64,000 nt of DNA from contig CAVJHK010000001.1 in NCBI GenBank assembly GCA_963649295.1, forward strand, positions 1-64,000. Direction: 5' to 3'. Position 1 is the stretch's first letter. Every line of letters begins with the position of its first letter. A program made the position numbers and the translations under genes. Positions 8,078 to 16,430 of this stretch are shown one piece after another. This DNA comes from RGIG3528 sp963649295 (lineage in GTDB: Bacteria > Bacillota > Clostridia > Lachnospirales > Lachnospiraceae). The notes below the pieces were generated by a model. It was given only the letters and a program-made list of their open reading frames with translations, did no database searches and was not told where the DNA came from.

Positions 8078-8458
8078 ATGGCGAGAGACAGATGCAGTGT
8101 AAATCAGATGGCTCATGTCATTATGGAAGGCTTGCAGGAGTATGCAGATCTGGCGACAGAGGATATGAAGAAGGCAGTTCGTAAGGCTGGCAATGAGGCA
8201 AAAAAGGAGGTCCGGGCCAATGCTCCGGAGAAGTCCGGTGCCTATAAGAAAAGCTGGGCAACCAAGGTGACCAAGGAGAATGCCAATGCCATGGAGATTA
8301 CGGTGTATTCGAAGAATCGCTATCAGCTGGCGCATCTTCTGGAGAATGGCCATGCCTTAAGACAGGGCGGAAGAACAAGAGCCTTTGTGCATATCGCACC
8401 TGCAGAGGAGAAGGCGGCGAAGCTTTTAGAGCAGGAGGTTGAGAGGGTACTGAAATAA
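8078..8458 (+). CDS. Tail completion protein, HK97 gp10-like
   Basis: 126 residues with the HK97-gp10 family pattern: an N-terminal helix (MAHVIMEGLQEYADLATEDMKKAVRK), AAxxxRANAPEKSGAYKKSW, and the C-terminal LLENGHALRQGGRTRAFVHIAPAEEKA. These proteins sit at the head-tail joint or tail terminator of siphophages. GGAGGTGATGGC precedes ATG 8078. The gene ends where a diverged 234-bp duplication begins. Confidence 0.85.
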   Translation: MARDRCSVNQMAHVIMEGLQEYADLATEDMKKAVRKAGNEAKKEVRANAPEKSGAYKKSWATKVTKENANAMEITVYSKNRYQLAHLLENGHALRQGGRTRAFVHIAPAEEKAAKLLEQEVERVLK

Positions 8459-8925
8459 AAGGTGCAAGGATTTCGGCTGAAGGCATTTGCCTAAGGAAGG
8501 GGGGCTTATGACAATTGAAGATTTTACAAAGGTACTGAAGAGTACCGGAATTCCCTTTGCCTATGATCATTTCGCAGAGGGAGAGAGCCCAGAACCGCCT
8601 TTTATCTGTTATCTGCTTTCTGGCAGTGACAATTTTGCGGCAGATGGGATGGTGTATTTTCACATTGACCAGGTGCGGGTGGAATTGTACAAAAGGTGAA
8701 AGGATTTCGGCTGAAGGCATTTGCTTAAGAAAGGGGCGCTTATGACAATTGAAGATTTTACAAAGGTACTGAAGAGTACCGGCATTCCCTTTGCCTATGA
8801 TCATTTCGCAGAGGGAGAGAGTCCCAAGCCGCCTTTTATCTGTTATCTGCTTTCTGGCAGTGACAATTTTGCGGCAGACGGGATGGTGTATTTTCACATT
8901 GACCAAGTGCGGGTGGAATTGTACA
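8457..8925 (+). repeat. 234-bp imperfect tandem duplication covering tail-terminator-like gene start
   Basis: Unit 1 spans about 8457-8691 and unit 2 about 8691-8925, with period 234 bp (ATG 8508 versus ATG 8742). The copies differ at roughly a dozen positions, nearly all silent or non-coding; one change gives Glu to Lys (SPEPP versus SPKPP). Each unit carries its own ribosome site. The junction lies just after GTAC, a sequence also found near the gp10-like gene end. Confidence 0.9.
8508..8699 (+). CDS. Truncated first copy of tail-terminator-like protein
   Basis: 63 codons, MTIEDFTKVLKSTGIPFAYDHF..., nearly identical to the first 60 residues of the gene at 8742 but ending KR-stop where the duplication junction cuts it. 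AAGGGGGG precedes ATG 8508. It lacks the C-terminal third (PETETKVEAALDAAG... in the full copy) and is probably non-functional, or could interfere with assembly of the intact copy if stable (inference). Confidence 0.75.
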   Translation: MTIEDFTKVLKSTGIPFAYDHFAEGESPEPPFICYLLSGSDNFAADGMVYFHIDQVRVELYKR

Positions 8926-9059
8926 CGGATGCCAAGGCTCCGGAGACGGAGACCAAGGTGGAGGCGGCGCTGGATGCTGCTGGGATTTTTTATAACAAGT
9001 CGGAGGTATGGATCAGCAGCGAGAAGCTGTATGAGGTTCTGTACTCGTTTGAGATGTGA
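8742..9059 (+). CDS. Tail terminator-like minor structural protein
   Basis: 105 residues, located between the gp10-like protein and the major tail protein, where the tail terminator / tail completion protein is encoded in HK97-type modules. The fold pattern (helix, GSDNFAADGMVYFHIDQVRVELYTD, then TETKVEAALDAAG and YEVLYSF) fits this family: a beta sheet with a V-x-V-x-L-Y edge strand and a C-terminal helix-strand. AAGGGGCG precedes ATG 8742. It is the intact copy of a duplicated gene start. Exact function is inferred from order. Confidence 0.65.
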   Translation: MTIEDFTKVLKSTGIPFAYDHFAEGESPKPPFICYLLSGSDNFAADGMVYFHIDQVRVELYTDAKAPETETKVEAALDAAGIFYNKSEVWISSEKLYEVLYSFEM

Positions 9060-9070
9060 GGAGGATTGAA

Positions 9071-9685
9071 ATGGCTGAGAATAATAAGGTCAAATATAAC
9101 CTGAAGAATGCGCATTATGCGCTTTTGACGGTGGGAGAGGATGGGACACCAACCTATGGAACACCGGTGGCAATGCCAGGTTCAGTGTCATTGTCCCTGG
9201 ATGCAAATGGTGAACCTGAGAATTTTTATGCGGACGGTATCGCCTACTATGTGATTAACAACAACATGGGCTATGATGGCGATTTGGAACTGGCATTGAT
9301 TCCGGAAAGCTTCAGGACGGATGTGCTGAAGGAGACACTGGATGCCAAGGGCGTGCTTGTTGAGAATTCGGATTCGGAGCTGGCGGCATTTGCTCTGCTT
9401 TTTGAATTTGATGGTGATGTGAGACATATCCGCCATGTGCTTTACAATTGCTCTGCTTCAAGACCTGGTATCGAGGGCAAGACCAATGAGGATACCAAGG
9501 AAGTGCAGACAGAGACGCTGACTATCAAGGCAACGCCTCTTTCGGATGGCATGGTGAAGGCAAAGACCGGAAATACCACCGATGATACGGTTTATGCCAA
9601 TTGGTATAAGTCTGTGTATATCCCAAGTGCTGCGGAGGCTGCAGCCCAGAGTGAGACTACAAGTACGAAGAAGGCTGTGGGATAA
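9071..9685 (+). CDS. Major tail protein (phi13-type)
   Basis: 204 residues. VKYNLKNAHYALLTVGEDGTPTYGTPVAMPGSVSLSLD is the N-terminal signature of phi13-type major tail proteins, followed by YYVINNNMGYDGDLELALIPESF and a C-terminal beta region. These form the hexameric rings of the tail tube. TGAGGAGGATTGAA stands just before ATG 9071. It is followed by a 129-bp structured gap and then the tail chaperone genes. Confidence 0.9.
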   Translation: MAENNKVKYNLKNAHYALLTVGEDGTPTYGTPVAMPGSVSLSLDANGEPENFYADGIAYYVINNNMGYDGDLELALIPESFRTDVLKETLDAKGVLVENSDSELAAFALLFEFDGDVRHIRHVLYNCSASRPGIEGKTNEDTKEVQTETLTIKATPLSDGMVKAKTGNTTDDTVYANWYKSVYIPSAAEAAAQSETTSTKKAVG

Positions 9686-9814
9686 GTCGGAGATATGATG
9701 ATTGGTTGATTGGCGTGAAGCTGGTTAGTAATTTGCAGACGGATTGAGAAAGCCTCAGGGCAGACGGGCTCTGGGGCATTTAATCCGCGCAAGGATATAT
9801 TTGGAGGTACGATA
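9686..9814 (+). promoter_or_regulatory. Structured gap after major tail gene: shared motif and hairpin
   Basis: The 21-base element at 9732-9752 matches 18 of 21 bases of the element after the capsid gene (7367-7387). Immediately after it a 7-bp stem GCCTCAG (9752-9758) / CTGGGGC (9771-9777) can form. There is no U-run, so it is not an obvious terminator; a role in mRNA stability or processing is possible. Confidence 0.4.
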
Positions 9815-10201
9815 ATGAGCATGGTAAAGAAAATAGAAATTGATGGGAAGCCGGTGGCTTTTCGGGCATCGGCTGCGATTCCCAGAATTTATAGAATGAA
9901 ATTTCAGAGGGATATTTACAAGGATCTGGCAGTGCTGGAGAAGGCCATTGGCAAGGATAGTGGCAATGATGAGCAGGTCAGCAACCTGGATATGTTCTCT
10001 CTGGAGATGTTTGAAAATATTGCCTATGTCATGGCAAAGCATGCGGACCCGGAGATTGCTGATACACCGGAGGAATGGCTGGATGAGTTTAATACCTTCA
10101 GCATTTACCAGGTTTTACCGAAAATTATCGAGCTGTGGGGTCTGAATGTGAAAGGCGATGCAGAGGCTAAAAAAAACTTCATCCAACAGAGCGTGAAATG
10201 A
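9815..10201 (+). CDS. Tail assembly chaperone (G product)
   Basis: 128 residues (VKKIEIDGKPVAFRASAAIPRIYRM start; helical EMFENIAYVMAKHADPEIADTPEEWLDEF), typical of the G-type tail chaperones that coat the tape measure protein before tube assembly. GGAGGTACGATA precedes ATG 9815. Near its end is a correctly phased A AAA AAC slippery heptamer (10171-10177) at which a fraction of ribosomes should slip -1 into the next frame, giving a G-T fusion. Its TGA overlaps the ATG of the next frame. Confidence 0.85.
   Translation: MSMVKKIEIDGKPVAFRASAAIPRIYRMKFQRDIYKDLAVLEKAIGKDSGNDEQVSNLDMFSLEMFENIAYVMAKHADPEIADTPEEWLDEFNTFSIYQVLPKIIELWGLNVKGDAEAKKNFIQQSVK
10171..10177 (+). promoter_or_regulatory. -1 programmed frameshift slippery site
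   Basis: A AAA AAC with in-frame codons AAA (10172-10174) and AAC (10175-10177), preceded by A 10171, has the canonical X XXY YYZ phase. Slippage by -1 reads on as CTT CAT CCA ACA GAG and enters the frame of the 10198 ORF without a stop, so the two chaperone frames fuse as in lambda G/GT. Position just upstream of the G stop codon is as known in many siphophages. Confidence 0.8.
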
Positions 10202-10365
10202 CAACGCCGCTCTTTCTTCTAAGGTGCGTGCAGCTGGGACTCTCCATCAGAGACTTGGATTTGCTGACTATTGGCATGGTCAATGACATGTTTATCGAGA
10301 GCAGAAATGATGAGTATAAGGGATGGAAGAAGACAGCGACGCAAGAGGATTTTGATAGGTTTTAG
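10198..10365 (+). CDS. Tail assembly chaperone T region (read by -1 frameshift)
   Basis: 55 codons from ATG 10198 (MTTPLFLLRCVQLGLSIRDL...), too short for ordinary ORF lists. In frame with it, the segment LHPTEREM lies upstream back to the slippery site, so it is probably made mainly as the C-terminal part of a G-T fusion ending near residue 185. The DLDLLTIGMVNDMF motif and acidic tail are typical of the T partner that bridges the tape measure and the tail tube subunits. ATGA overlap with the G stop could also allow separate initiation. Confidence 0.8.
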   Translation: MTTPLFLLRCVQLGLSIRDLDLLTIGMVNDMFIESRNDEYKGWKKTATQEDFDRF

Positions 10366-10396
10366 TGCAAGATTTTAGCGGAGAGGAGGTGCTCGG

Positions 10397-13084
10397 ATGG
10401 CAAATCGTATCAAGGGTATCACCATTGAAATTGGTGGGGATACTACCAAGCTGCAGACAGCCTTGAAGGGTGTGAATTCGGAGATTCGAAGCACACAGTC
10501 TCAGCTGAAGGATGTGGAAAAGCTGCTGAAGCTGGATCCGGGGAATACGGAGCTGATTACCCAGAAGCATAAGCTGCTTGCTCAGGCTGTGACGGAGACT
10601 AAGGAAAAGCTGGAGACGTTAAAGACTGCTCAGCAGCAGGCCAATGAAGCTTTGAAGAATGGGACGATTTCTCAGGAGCAGTATGATGCACTGCAGAGGG
10701 AGATTGTTGAGACGGAGCAGGACTTGAAGCGTCTGGAGGAGCAAGCCAACCAGTCGGCGACGGCCTTGCAGAAAATCTCTTCGACCGGTGAGAAGCTGCA
10801 GACGGTGGGCGATAAGGTTTACGATGTGGGAACCAAGCTATTGCCTGTGACAGGAGCTGTAGCAGCTGCAGGTACTGCGGCAGTGAAGACAGCAGCAGAT
10901 TTTGAGTCCGGTATGAGTAAGGTGTCGGCCATTTCCGGAGCAACCGAATCTGATTTGGATGCTCTTTCTGATAAAGCCAGAGAGATGGGAGCCATGACCA
11001 AGTTTTCTGCATCTGAGGCGGCATCAGCTATGGAGTACATGGCTATGGCAGGCTGGAAGACAGAGGACATGCTGGGCGGCATCGAGGGTGTCATGAATCT
11101 GGCGGCGGCTTCCGGTGAGGACCTGGCTACGACATCTGATATTGTGACGGATGCTTTGACAGCTTTTGGACTGACAGCTTCTGATTCAGGGCATTTTGCT
11201 GATGTGCTGGCAGCGGCTTCAAGTAATGCCAATACCAACGTGTCATTGATGGGCGAGACCTTTAAGTACTGTGCACCGATTGCGGGCTCTCTTGGATTTT
11301 CGGTAGAGGATACGGCGGAGGCCATTGGCCTTATGGCAAATGCCGGAATCAAATCTACCCAGGCTGGTACGTCTCTTCGAACCATTATGACAAATCTCTC
11401 CAGCGATTTTTCCATTGCCGGTCAGAATATCGGAGAGGTTACCATTGCCACCACCAATGCAGATGGCTCCATGAGGGATTTGTCGGATATCCTGGCAGAT
11501 TGCAGGGTGGCATTTGCAGGACTGACCGAGTCTGAGAAGGCAGCTGCGGCAGAATCTCTGGTTGGCAAGAATGCCATGTCAGGCTTTTTGGCATTGATGA
11601 ATGCAGGCGAGGGTGACATTGATAAGCTGTCCTCTGCCATAGAAAACTGTGATGGTACGGCACAAAGTATGGCCGATACCATGAATAACAATCTGGAAGG
11701 TCAGCTCACCATTCTGAAATCAGCATTGGAGGAGTTGGCCATTTCTTTTGGAGAAATATTACTGCCAGCGGTGAAGAACATCGTGTCCTTTCTGCAGGGG
11801 CTTGTAGATGTGCTAAATTCCATGCCGGACGGCATGAAGCAGACCATTGTCACTATTGCCCTGGTTGCGGCGGCCCTAGGACCGGTGCTGATTGTAGTGG
11901 GCAAGGTGATTTCTGCGGTGGGAACCATTATGACGGTTGTGCCTAAGGTGGTGGGCGTCATCAATGGAGTAAAGACAGCATTTGCAGCGCTGAATGTAAC
12001 CATGCTGGCAAATCCGATTACATTGATTATCGCAGCTATTGCAGCTCTGGTGGCAGCCTTCATTTACCTGTGGAATACCAATGAGGAATTCAGGCAGTTC
12101 TGGATTAACCTTTGGGAAAATGTGAAGGAGGTAGCAATCCAGTGCTGGCAGGCAATCTCAGAATTTTTGTCTGGTGCCTGGGAGGCTATTCGAAATACTG
12201 CGGAGACAGTTTGGAATGGGATAAAGGACTTCTTCTCAGGGCTTTGGACTGGGATTCAGGGAATTTTTACTACGGTGGTGACAGCCATCAGTGGATTTTT
12301 GCAGAGTGCCTGGTCGACAATTCAGACAGTGACTTCGACAATCTGGAATGGCATCATGTCTGTGATTTCTAATGTAACGAATGGGATTAAAACAACCATT
12401 ACGACGGTTTGGAACAATATCAAAGCGACGGTCACGAGTCTCAGCAACAGCATTAAGACGGGTGTGAGCAATGCCTTTAGTGCCATGTGGAATGGGATTA
12501 AGAACACAGTATCTGGAATCTACAATACGATTCGGGAAGGCTTTGGAAATGCGGTTGGCTTTATCACAGGGCTGGCATCCTCTGCCTGGCAGTGGGGTGC
12601 GGACATCATCAATGGGATTGTAAATGGTATCCGAAGCTGCATTGGTGCGGTAAAGAATGCGGTCAGTGATGTGGCCGAGACCATTAAGTCTTTTCTGCAT
12701 TTCTCCGTACCGGATGAAGGCCCACTTACTGATTTTGAATCCTGGATGCCGGACTTCATGGAAGGCTTGGCTCAGGGGATTGAAAAGAGCAGAGGTCTTG
12801 TGAAGGATGCTGTGGATAATGTGGCAGGAGACATGGTGCTGTCGCCGGGACTTGCTATGGCTGATGGGGCTTCCGGTATATCTGGCGAAGCCGGGGCGTT
12901 TGGAAACTCTGGTGACAGAGGAAGCCTGGTGTCTGCGATTCGTGAGGCGGTCAGCGGCATCAGTACAGGAAATAATGGCGAGGCTGGTGACATTGTCATT
13001 CCGGTTTATCTGGGAAATCAGATGCTGGATGAGGTGATTGTGACAGCACAGCAGAGAATGAATCTAAGAAGCGGAGGCAGGTAA
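10397..13084 (+). CDS. Tail tape measure protein
   Basis: 895 residues. Residues 1-130 are a coiled coil (KLQTALKGVNSEIRSTQSQLKDVEKLLKL), followed by the TP901-type tape measure core near 165-420 (AADFESGMSKVSAISGA; LGFSVEDTAEAIGLMANAGIKSTQAGTSLRTIMTNL). Two hydrophobic stretches lie near 480-515 and 535-555, and tryptophan-rich repeats (W-x-x-I-x-x-F/A) cover about 570-740. It sets the tail length and is released with DNA at infection. Such a length would predict a medium-length tail by the usual proportionality. AGGAGGTGCTCGG precedes ATG 10397. Confidence 0.93.
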   Translation: MANRIKGITIEIGGDTTKLQTALKGVNSEIRSTQSQLKDVEKLLKLDPGNTELITQKHKLLAQAVTETKEKLETLKTAQQQANEALKNGTISQEQYDALQREIVETEQDLKRLEEQANQSATALQKISSTGEKLQTVGDKVYDVGTKLLPVTGAVAAAGTAAVKTAADFESGMSKVSAISGATESDLDALSDKAREMGAMTKFSASEAASAMEYMAMAGWKTEDMLGGIEGVMNLAAASGEDLATTSDIVTDALTAFGLTASDSGHFADVLAAASSNANTNVSLMGETFKYCAPIAGSLGFSVEDTAEAIGLMANAGIKSTQAGTSLRTIMTNLSSDFSIAGQNIGEVTIATTNADGSMRDLSDILADCRVAFAGLTESEKAAAAESLVGKNAMSGFLALMNAGEGDIDKLSSAIENCDGTAQSMADTMNNNLEGQLTILKSALEELAISFGEILLPAVKNIVSFLQGLVDVLNSMPDGMKQTIVTIALVAAALGPVLIVVGKVISAVGTIMTVVPKVVGVINGVKTAFAALNVTMLANPITLIIAAIAALVAAFIYLWNTNEEFRQFWINLWENVKEVAIQCWQAISEFLSGAWEAIRNTAETVWNGIKDFFSGLWTGIQGIFTTVVTAISGFLQSAWSTIQTVTSTIWNGIMSVISNVTNGIKTTITTVWNNIKATVTSLSNSIKTGVSNAFSAMWNGIKNTVSGIYNTIREGFGNAVGFITGLASSAWQWGADIINGIVNGIRSCIGAVKNAVSDVAETIKSFLHFSVPDEGPLTDFESWMPDFMEGLAQGIEKSRGLVKDAVDNVAGDMVLSPGLAMADGASGISGEAGAFGNSGDRGSLVSAIREAVSGISTGNNGEAGDIVIPVYLGNQMLDEVIVTAQQRMNLRSGGR

Positions 13085-13085
13085 G

Positions 13086-13448
13086 ATGGCATTTTATCAA
13101 TATTTGATTTTCGATGGAGAGAGCCTGCCGCTTCCGGATTCCTATGATGTGGAACTCAAGGATGTGGAAGCAGACTCCGGTGGAGAGACCGAGGCCGGCA
13201 CTACCCAGAGGGATGTGGTAAGGCATGGCGTGGTCAGCATCCCTGTCAGCTTTTCCGTGACAAAGGCCTGGCTTACCAAGTTTGGCGCCTATGCCAAGAA
13301 GGATAAAATCCAGGTGCAGTATTTTGATCCTGTGACAGCGGAGCTAGTAGGAACGGAGATGTATGTGGATGGGCTTAAGGTGAAGCTGGAGAAGGACACC
13401 AGCTATAAGGGACTTTGGACGGTGAGTTTTACGCTGAGGGAGATGTAG
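13086..13448 (+). CDS. Phage tail protein, DUF6711-like
   Basis: 120 residues beginning one base after the tape measure stop. It is all-beta in pattern: YQYLIFDGESLPLPDSYDVELKDVE, then GTTQRDVVRHGVVSIPVSFSV, YFDPVTAELVGTEMYVDGLKV and WTVSFTLREM at the end. This matches DUF6711-type proteins found between tape measure and baseplate genes in Firmicute phages. It is probably a small tail-tip component, but it is shorter than a classical distal tail protein. The function is not established. Confidence 0.6.
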   Translation: MAFYQYLIFDGESLPLPDSYDVELKDVEADSGGETEAGTTQRDVVRHGVVSIPVSFSVTKAWLTKFGAYAKKDKIQVQYFDPVTAELVGTEMYVDGLKVKLEKDTSYKGLWTVSFTLREM

Positions 13449-13465
13449 GAAATTAACTGGTTATT

Positions 13466-13492
13466 TTGATGATTGGAAATATCGGCTATAAT
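13466..13492 (+). promoter_or_regulatory. Promoter of the tail-module moron gene
   Basis: A consensus -10 TATAAT (13487-13492) with a possible -35 TTGATG (13466-13471), spacing 15 bp, lies 34 bp upstream of ATG 13526. An independent promoter inside the late operon is typical of a moron expressed from the dormant prophage. Confidence 0.55.
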
Positions 13493-13525
13493 GAATACAG
13501 AAATAATCAATAAGGAGCACAAAAA

Positions 13526-14470
13526 ATGGGAATAGATATCCAATATAACTATTTGATTGAAGACGAAATAAAAAACTTCCCTAATGATTTTCCGATATAT
13601 AGCCGCAGAGATCCGGACGCCTGTAGTAAAAAATTGTATGATGATATCGAAAAGATATTTTTTCAGGGAGAAGAGAGTAGCGTCAAAGAGGGATTTGATA
13701 AAAAAAGGCGTGAGAGTTATTATACATTGAAAGTGGCGGATAGTACCCTATTATCGGTAGATTATATTGGTCCGTCTGTGTATTGGGCTGAAAAGAAAGG
13801 AGTAGAGCCAGAAAGGATTCGCGATTTTTTAAAACGTTGCCGTACAATCGGAGGACATATCGTATGGGAACGAGGAAGTGATTTGAAATATAAGGTCAAT
13901 CAGGCACGCGGAGGAGAAAAAGGCGTATATGATAGAATTGATTGGACAATTTTGTTGTTGAAGATTTTTACAGAAAATAAAGAAATATCGCAGAAAGATT
14001 TTGTCTCAAAAGCATACACATATATTCCAAAAGAGAATCGAAATGATGACATAACAGTATTTGAAAATTTATATTATGCGTTTAAATGCTCTAAATGGCT
14101 TTCAAAATTTGAATTCAAAACATTTTGCAACAAGTTTAAACTCGTGGGAAGCTTTGTGGATAATCATTATAATGTAATTGAATTGGCTCCGCTATTTCCA
14201 ATTCTACCAGATGATTATGAAAATTATATCAACAATACATGTAAGGCTATTGATTTACGGAATGGTTATATTGTTGGTGCTAATCCTAAGGAATTTGATG
14301 TCGTTGGAGAATTGTTTCCGAATGGTGGAGAAGTATATACTCGAGAAGAATTAATGACGCAATTTTCAGTTGAACTTGGTTATGATTCGAATAAAAGTGT
14401 TCGGTTAATCGAAACATGTGTCATGAAAGGTTTTATTTACGAGGTGTCAGAAAATATATATACTAGATAA
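13526..14470 (+). CDS. DUF6994-like moron protein in tail module
   Basis: 314 residues, clearly more AT-rich than the phage genes on either side. The N-terminal half resembles DUF6994-family proteins: RRDPDACSKKLYDDIEKIFF near 28-47, and TIGGHIVWERG...NQARGGEKGVYDRIDWTILLL near 112-150. The C-terminal part (about 160-314) has no recognised domain but looks helical and may be a winged-helix end (REELMTQFSVELGYDSNKSVRL). It has its own promoter, an AAGGAG ribosome site and a terminator, so it is an insertion into the late operon. Such morons often protect the lysogen; that role is inference. Confidence 0.65.
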   Translation: MGIDIQYNYLIEDEIKNFPNDFPIYSRRDPDACSKKLYDDIEKIFFQGEESSVKEGFDKKRRESYYTLKVADSTLLSVDYIGPSVYWAEKKGVEPERIRDFLKRCRTIGGHIVWERGSDLKYKVNQARGGEKGVYDRIDWTILLLKIFTENKEISQKDFVSKAYTYIPKENRNDDITVFENLYYAFKCSKWLSKFEFKTFCNKFKLVGSFVDNHYNVIELAPLFPILPDDYENYINNTCKAIDLRNGYIVGANPKEFDVVGELFPNGGEVYTREELMTQFSVELGYDSNKSVRLIETCVMKGFIYEVSENIYTR

Positions 14471-14479
14471 AAATGCAGG

Positions 14480-14513
14480 GCATCAGTTGATGAAGAGTCA
14501 GCTGGTGCTTTTT
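14480..14513 (+). terminator. Intrinsic terminator after moron gene
   Basis: GCATCAGTTGA (14480-14490) pairs with TCAGCTGGTGC (14498-14508) with G-U pairs, followed by TTTTT (14509-14513). It lies 10 bp after the moron stop and before the next tail gene. Confidence 0.7.
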
Positions 14514-14540
14514 CTATGCCATTTTTGAGGAGGAGAGGCG

Positions 14541-16397
14541 ATGTATCCGGTGTCGGAGGCCTTCCTGCAGGCAGTGCAGGAGAATGCTAGGAATTATTAC
14601 TGGACGGGGAAGATTACAACTAAGGCTGGCGCGGTATATGGGTTTGGCCCGAAGGATATCGTAAAGGGCAGCGGATATATTACCAGGCAGTGCTGTGGCT
14701 CTACCGAGATTGAGCTAGGGACAGTGTATGCAGCGGAGATGGGAATTACCCTTTTCAGCGACATTGACCGGTATACGCTGGAGGATGCCAGCATTTCCCT
14801 AAGCTATCATCTGAAGCTGCCGGACGGCTCTGTCGAAGAGACGCCGATGGGAATCTTTGAGGTGTCGGAGGCCAATCGTCTGGTGAAATGCCTGGAGATT
14901 AAGGCTTATGATTATATGCTGCGCTTTGATAAAAGCTTCAACGGTTTTGAAACGGTGGGTACGGCATGGGATTTCATCAACCTGTGCTGTCAGACCTGCA
15001 AGGTGGATTCAGAGCAGTCAGAGGAAGATATTAAGGCTTTACCAAATGGCAGCGAGGTGCTGTCAATCTATACAGAAAATGATATTGAAACCTGCCGGGA
15101 TGTGCTGAGCTATGTGGCTCAGGTTCTTGGCGGGTTTTTCAGTATCAATCGCAGCGGCAGACTGGAGCTGGTGAAATATGGGACAGAGCCGGTGATGACC
15201 GTGGCACAGAGGCACAGATTTTCCTCCAGCTTTTCTGATTTCATTACCAGGTACACGGCGGTGAGCTCTACCAATAAGAAGACAGAAACTGCAGAGTATT
15301 ATGCCTTGGATCCGGATGATGGACTGACTATGAATCTGGGCATAAATCCGCTCTTGCAGTTTGGCTTGAAGGAGACCAGAGAAACGCTTTGTAGGAATAT
15401 CCTTCAGGACATTTCTGCGATTCGATATGTGCCTTTTGATTCGGTGACTATCGGAAATCCGGCTTTGAATCCAGGGGATGTGCTTAGATTTGCTGGAGGA
15501 CAGGCGGACAGCGAGGAGATTACCTGCATTACCAGTATTCAGACGAAAATTGGTGGCAGGCAGACTATCAAATGCGTGGGCAAGAACCCAAGGCTGGCTC
15601 AGGCTAAGTCTAAGAATGACAAGAACATTTCCGGGCTGATGAATCAGATCAGCGAAACAGCCTCAAATGGCAAGCTGGGAATTCATACCTTTACCAATGC
15701 CAGCGCCTACAGCATTTCTGAGGAGGATGTGAAAATCATCAGTATTCAGTTTGCTTCGGCTGAGGAGAATCATATGCAGTTTCTGGCAGAGCTGGTGGTG
15801 GATGTGAAGGCAGAATCGATAAGCCGCAGTGCAGAGGCAAAGGGAACCATCGTGGTGCCGATACCGGAAAGCAGTTCTGGAGAAACAGAGGATAGTTCTT
15901 CGAGTAATACAGAGGTTTCTGTAGATGTGGCGTTACCGGTGGCCTGGTCTGAGGATGGACAAGCCCAGTGTTATGTGACCTTTGAACTGAATGATGCGGT
16001 GATTGAGACCTTTCATCCCACGGAGACCTGGCATTCTGGGAAGCATACGCTATTTCTTTATTATCCCATTGAAAAGGTGGTGACCAATTATACCAATACC
16101 TTTAATGTGTACCTGCGGATGGCTGGCGGCAGTGGTGGTGTAGATGTAGGCGGCTGTATTGCTTCAGTCAGCGGTCAGGCTATGGCAGCAGAGGAAGCCT
16201 GGGACGGCAAGCTGGAATTTGAGGAGCAGGTACTTCGTTTTGCTTTTGGTACCGGTAAGGAGACTGGCAGACTTCAGGGTAAGACCTTTGCAGAAAAGGA
16301 TGTCTGGGAGATTGCGGAGCTTCTGACACGAAGCTATAGCGATGTGGTAAGCGGCAGGGCTAAAATCGGAGCCTTTGGAAGAGTGATTGAGATTTAA
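14541..16397 (+). CDS. Tail tip / baseplate protein (tail endopeptidase-like)
   Basis: 618 residues, MYPVSEAFLQAVQENARNYYWTGKIT at the start. The N-terminal 370 residues follow the pattern of phage minor structural proteins of the gp27/Tal type: MGIFEVSEANRLVKCLEIKAYDYMLRFD, NDIETCRDVLSYVAQVLGGFFSINRSGRLELVKY and a NPGDVLRFAGG segment. The rest is a beta-rich region with a serine/glutamate linker near residues 440-460 (SSSGETEDSSSSN). It probably forms the tail-tip hub and the base for the fibre encoded next. GAGGAGGAGAGGCG precedes ATG 14541. No protease active site could be identified. Confidence 0.7.
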   Translation: MYPVSEAFLQAVQENARNYYWTGKITTKAGAVYGFGPKDIVKGSGYITRQCCGSTEIELGTVYAAEMGITLFSDIDRYTLEDASISLSYHLKLPDGSVEETPMGIFEVSEANRLVKCLEIKAYDYMLRFDKSFNGFETVGTAWDFINLCCQTCKVDSEQSEEDIKALPNGSEVLSIYTENDIETCRDVLSYVAQVLGGFFSINRSGRLELVKYGTEPVMTVAQRHRFSSSFSDFITRYTAVSSTNKKTETAEYYALDPDDGLTMNLGINPLLQFGLKETRETLCRNILQDISAIRYVPFDSVTIGNPALNPGDVLRFAGGQADSEEITCITSIQTKIGGRQTIKCVGKNPRLAQAKSKNDKNISGLMNQISETASNGKLGIHTFTNASAYSISEEDVKIISIQFASAEENHMQFLAELVVDVKAESISRSAEAKGTIVVPIPESSSGETEDSSSSNTEVSVDVALPVAWSEDGQAQCYVTFELNDAVIETFHPTETWHSGKHTLFLYYPIEKVVTNYTNTFNVYLRMAGGSGGVDVGGCIASVSGQAMAAEEAWDGKLEFEEQVLRFAFGTGKETGRLQGKTFAEKDVWEIAELLTRSYSDVVSGRAKIGAFGRVIEI

Positions 16398-16430
16398 TGG
16401 CGGAGCATCTTTCGCAGAAAGGATTGGAAT

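Noticed and set aside
12112..12372. Overlapping + strand ORF in the tape measure gene
   Set aside because: It is a shadow frame of the tryptophan- and glycine-rich tape measure repeats, with no own ribosome site or family.
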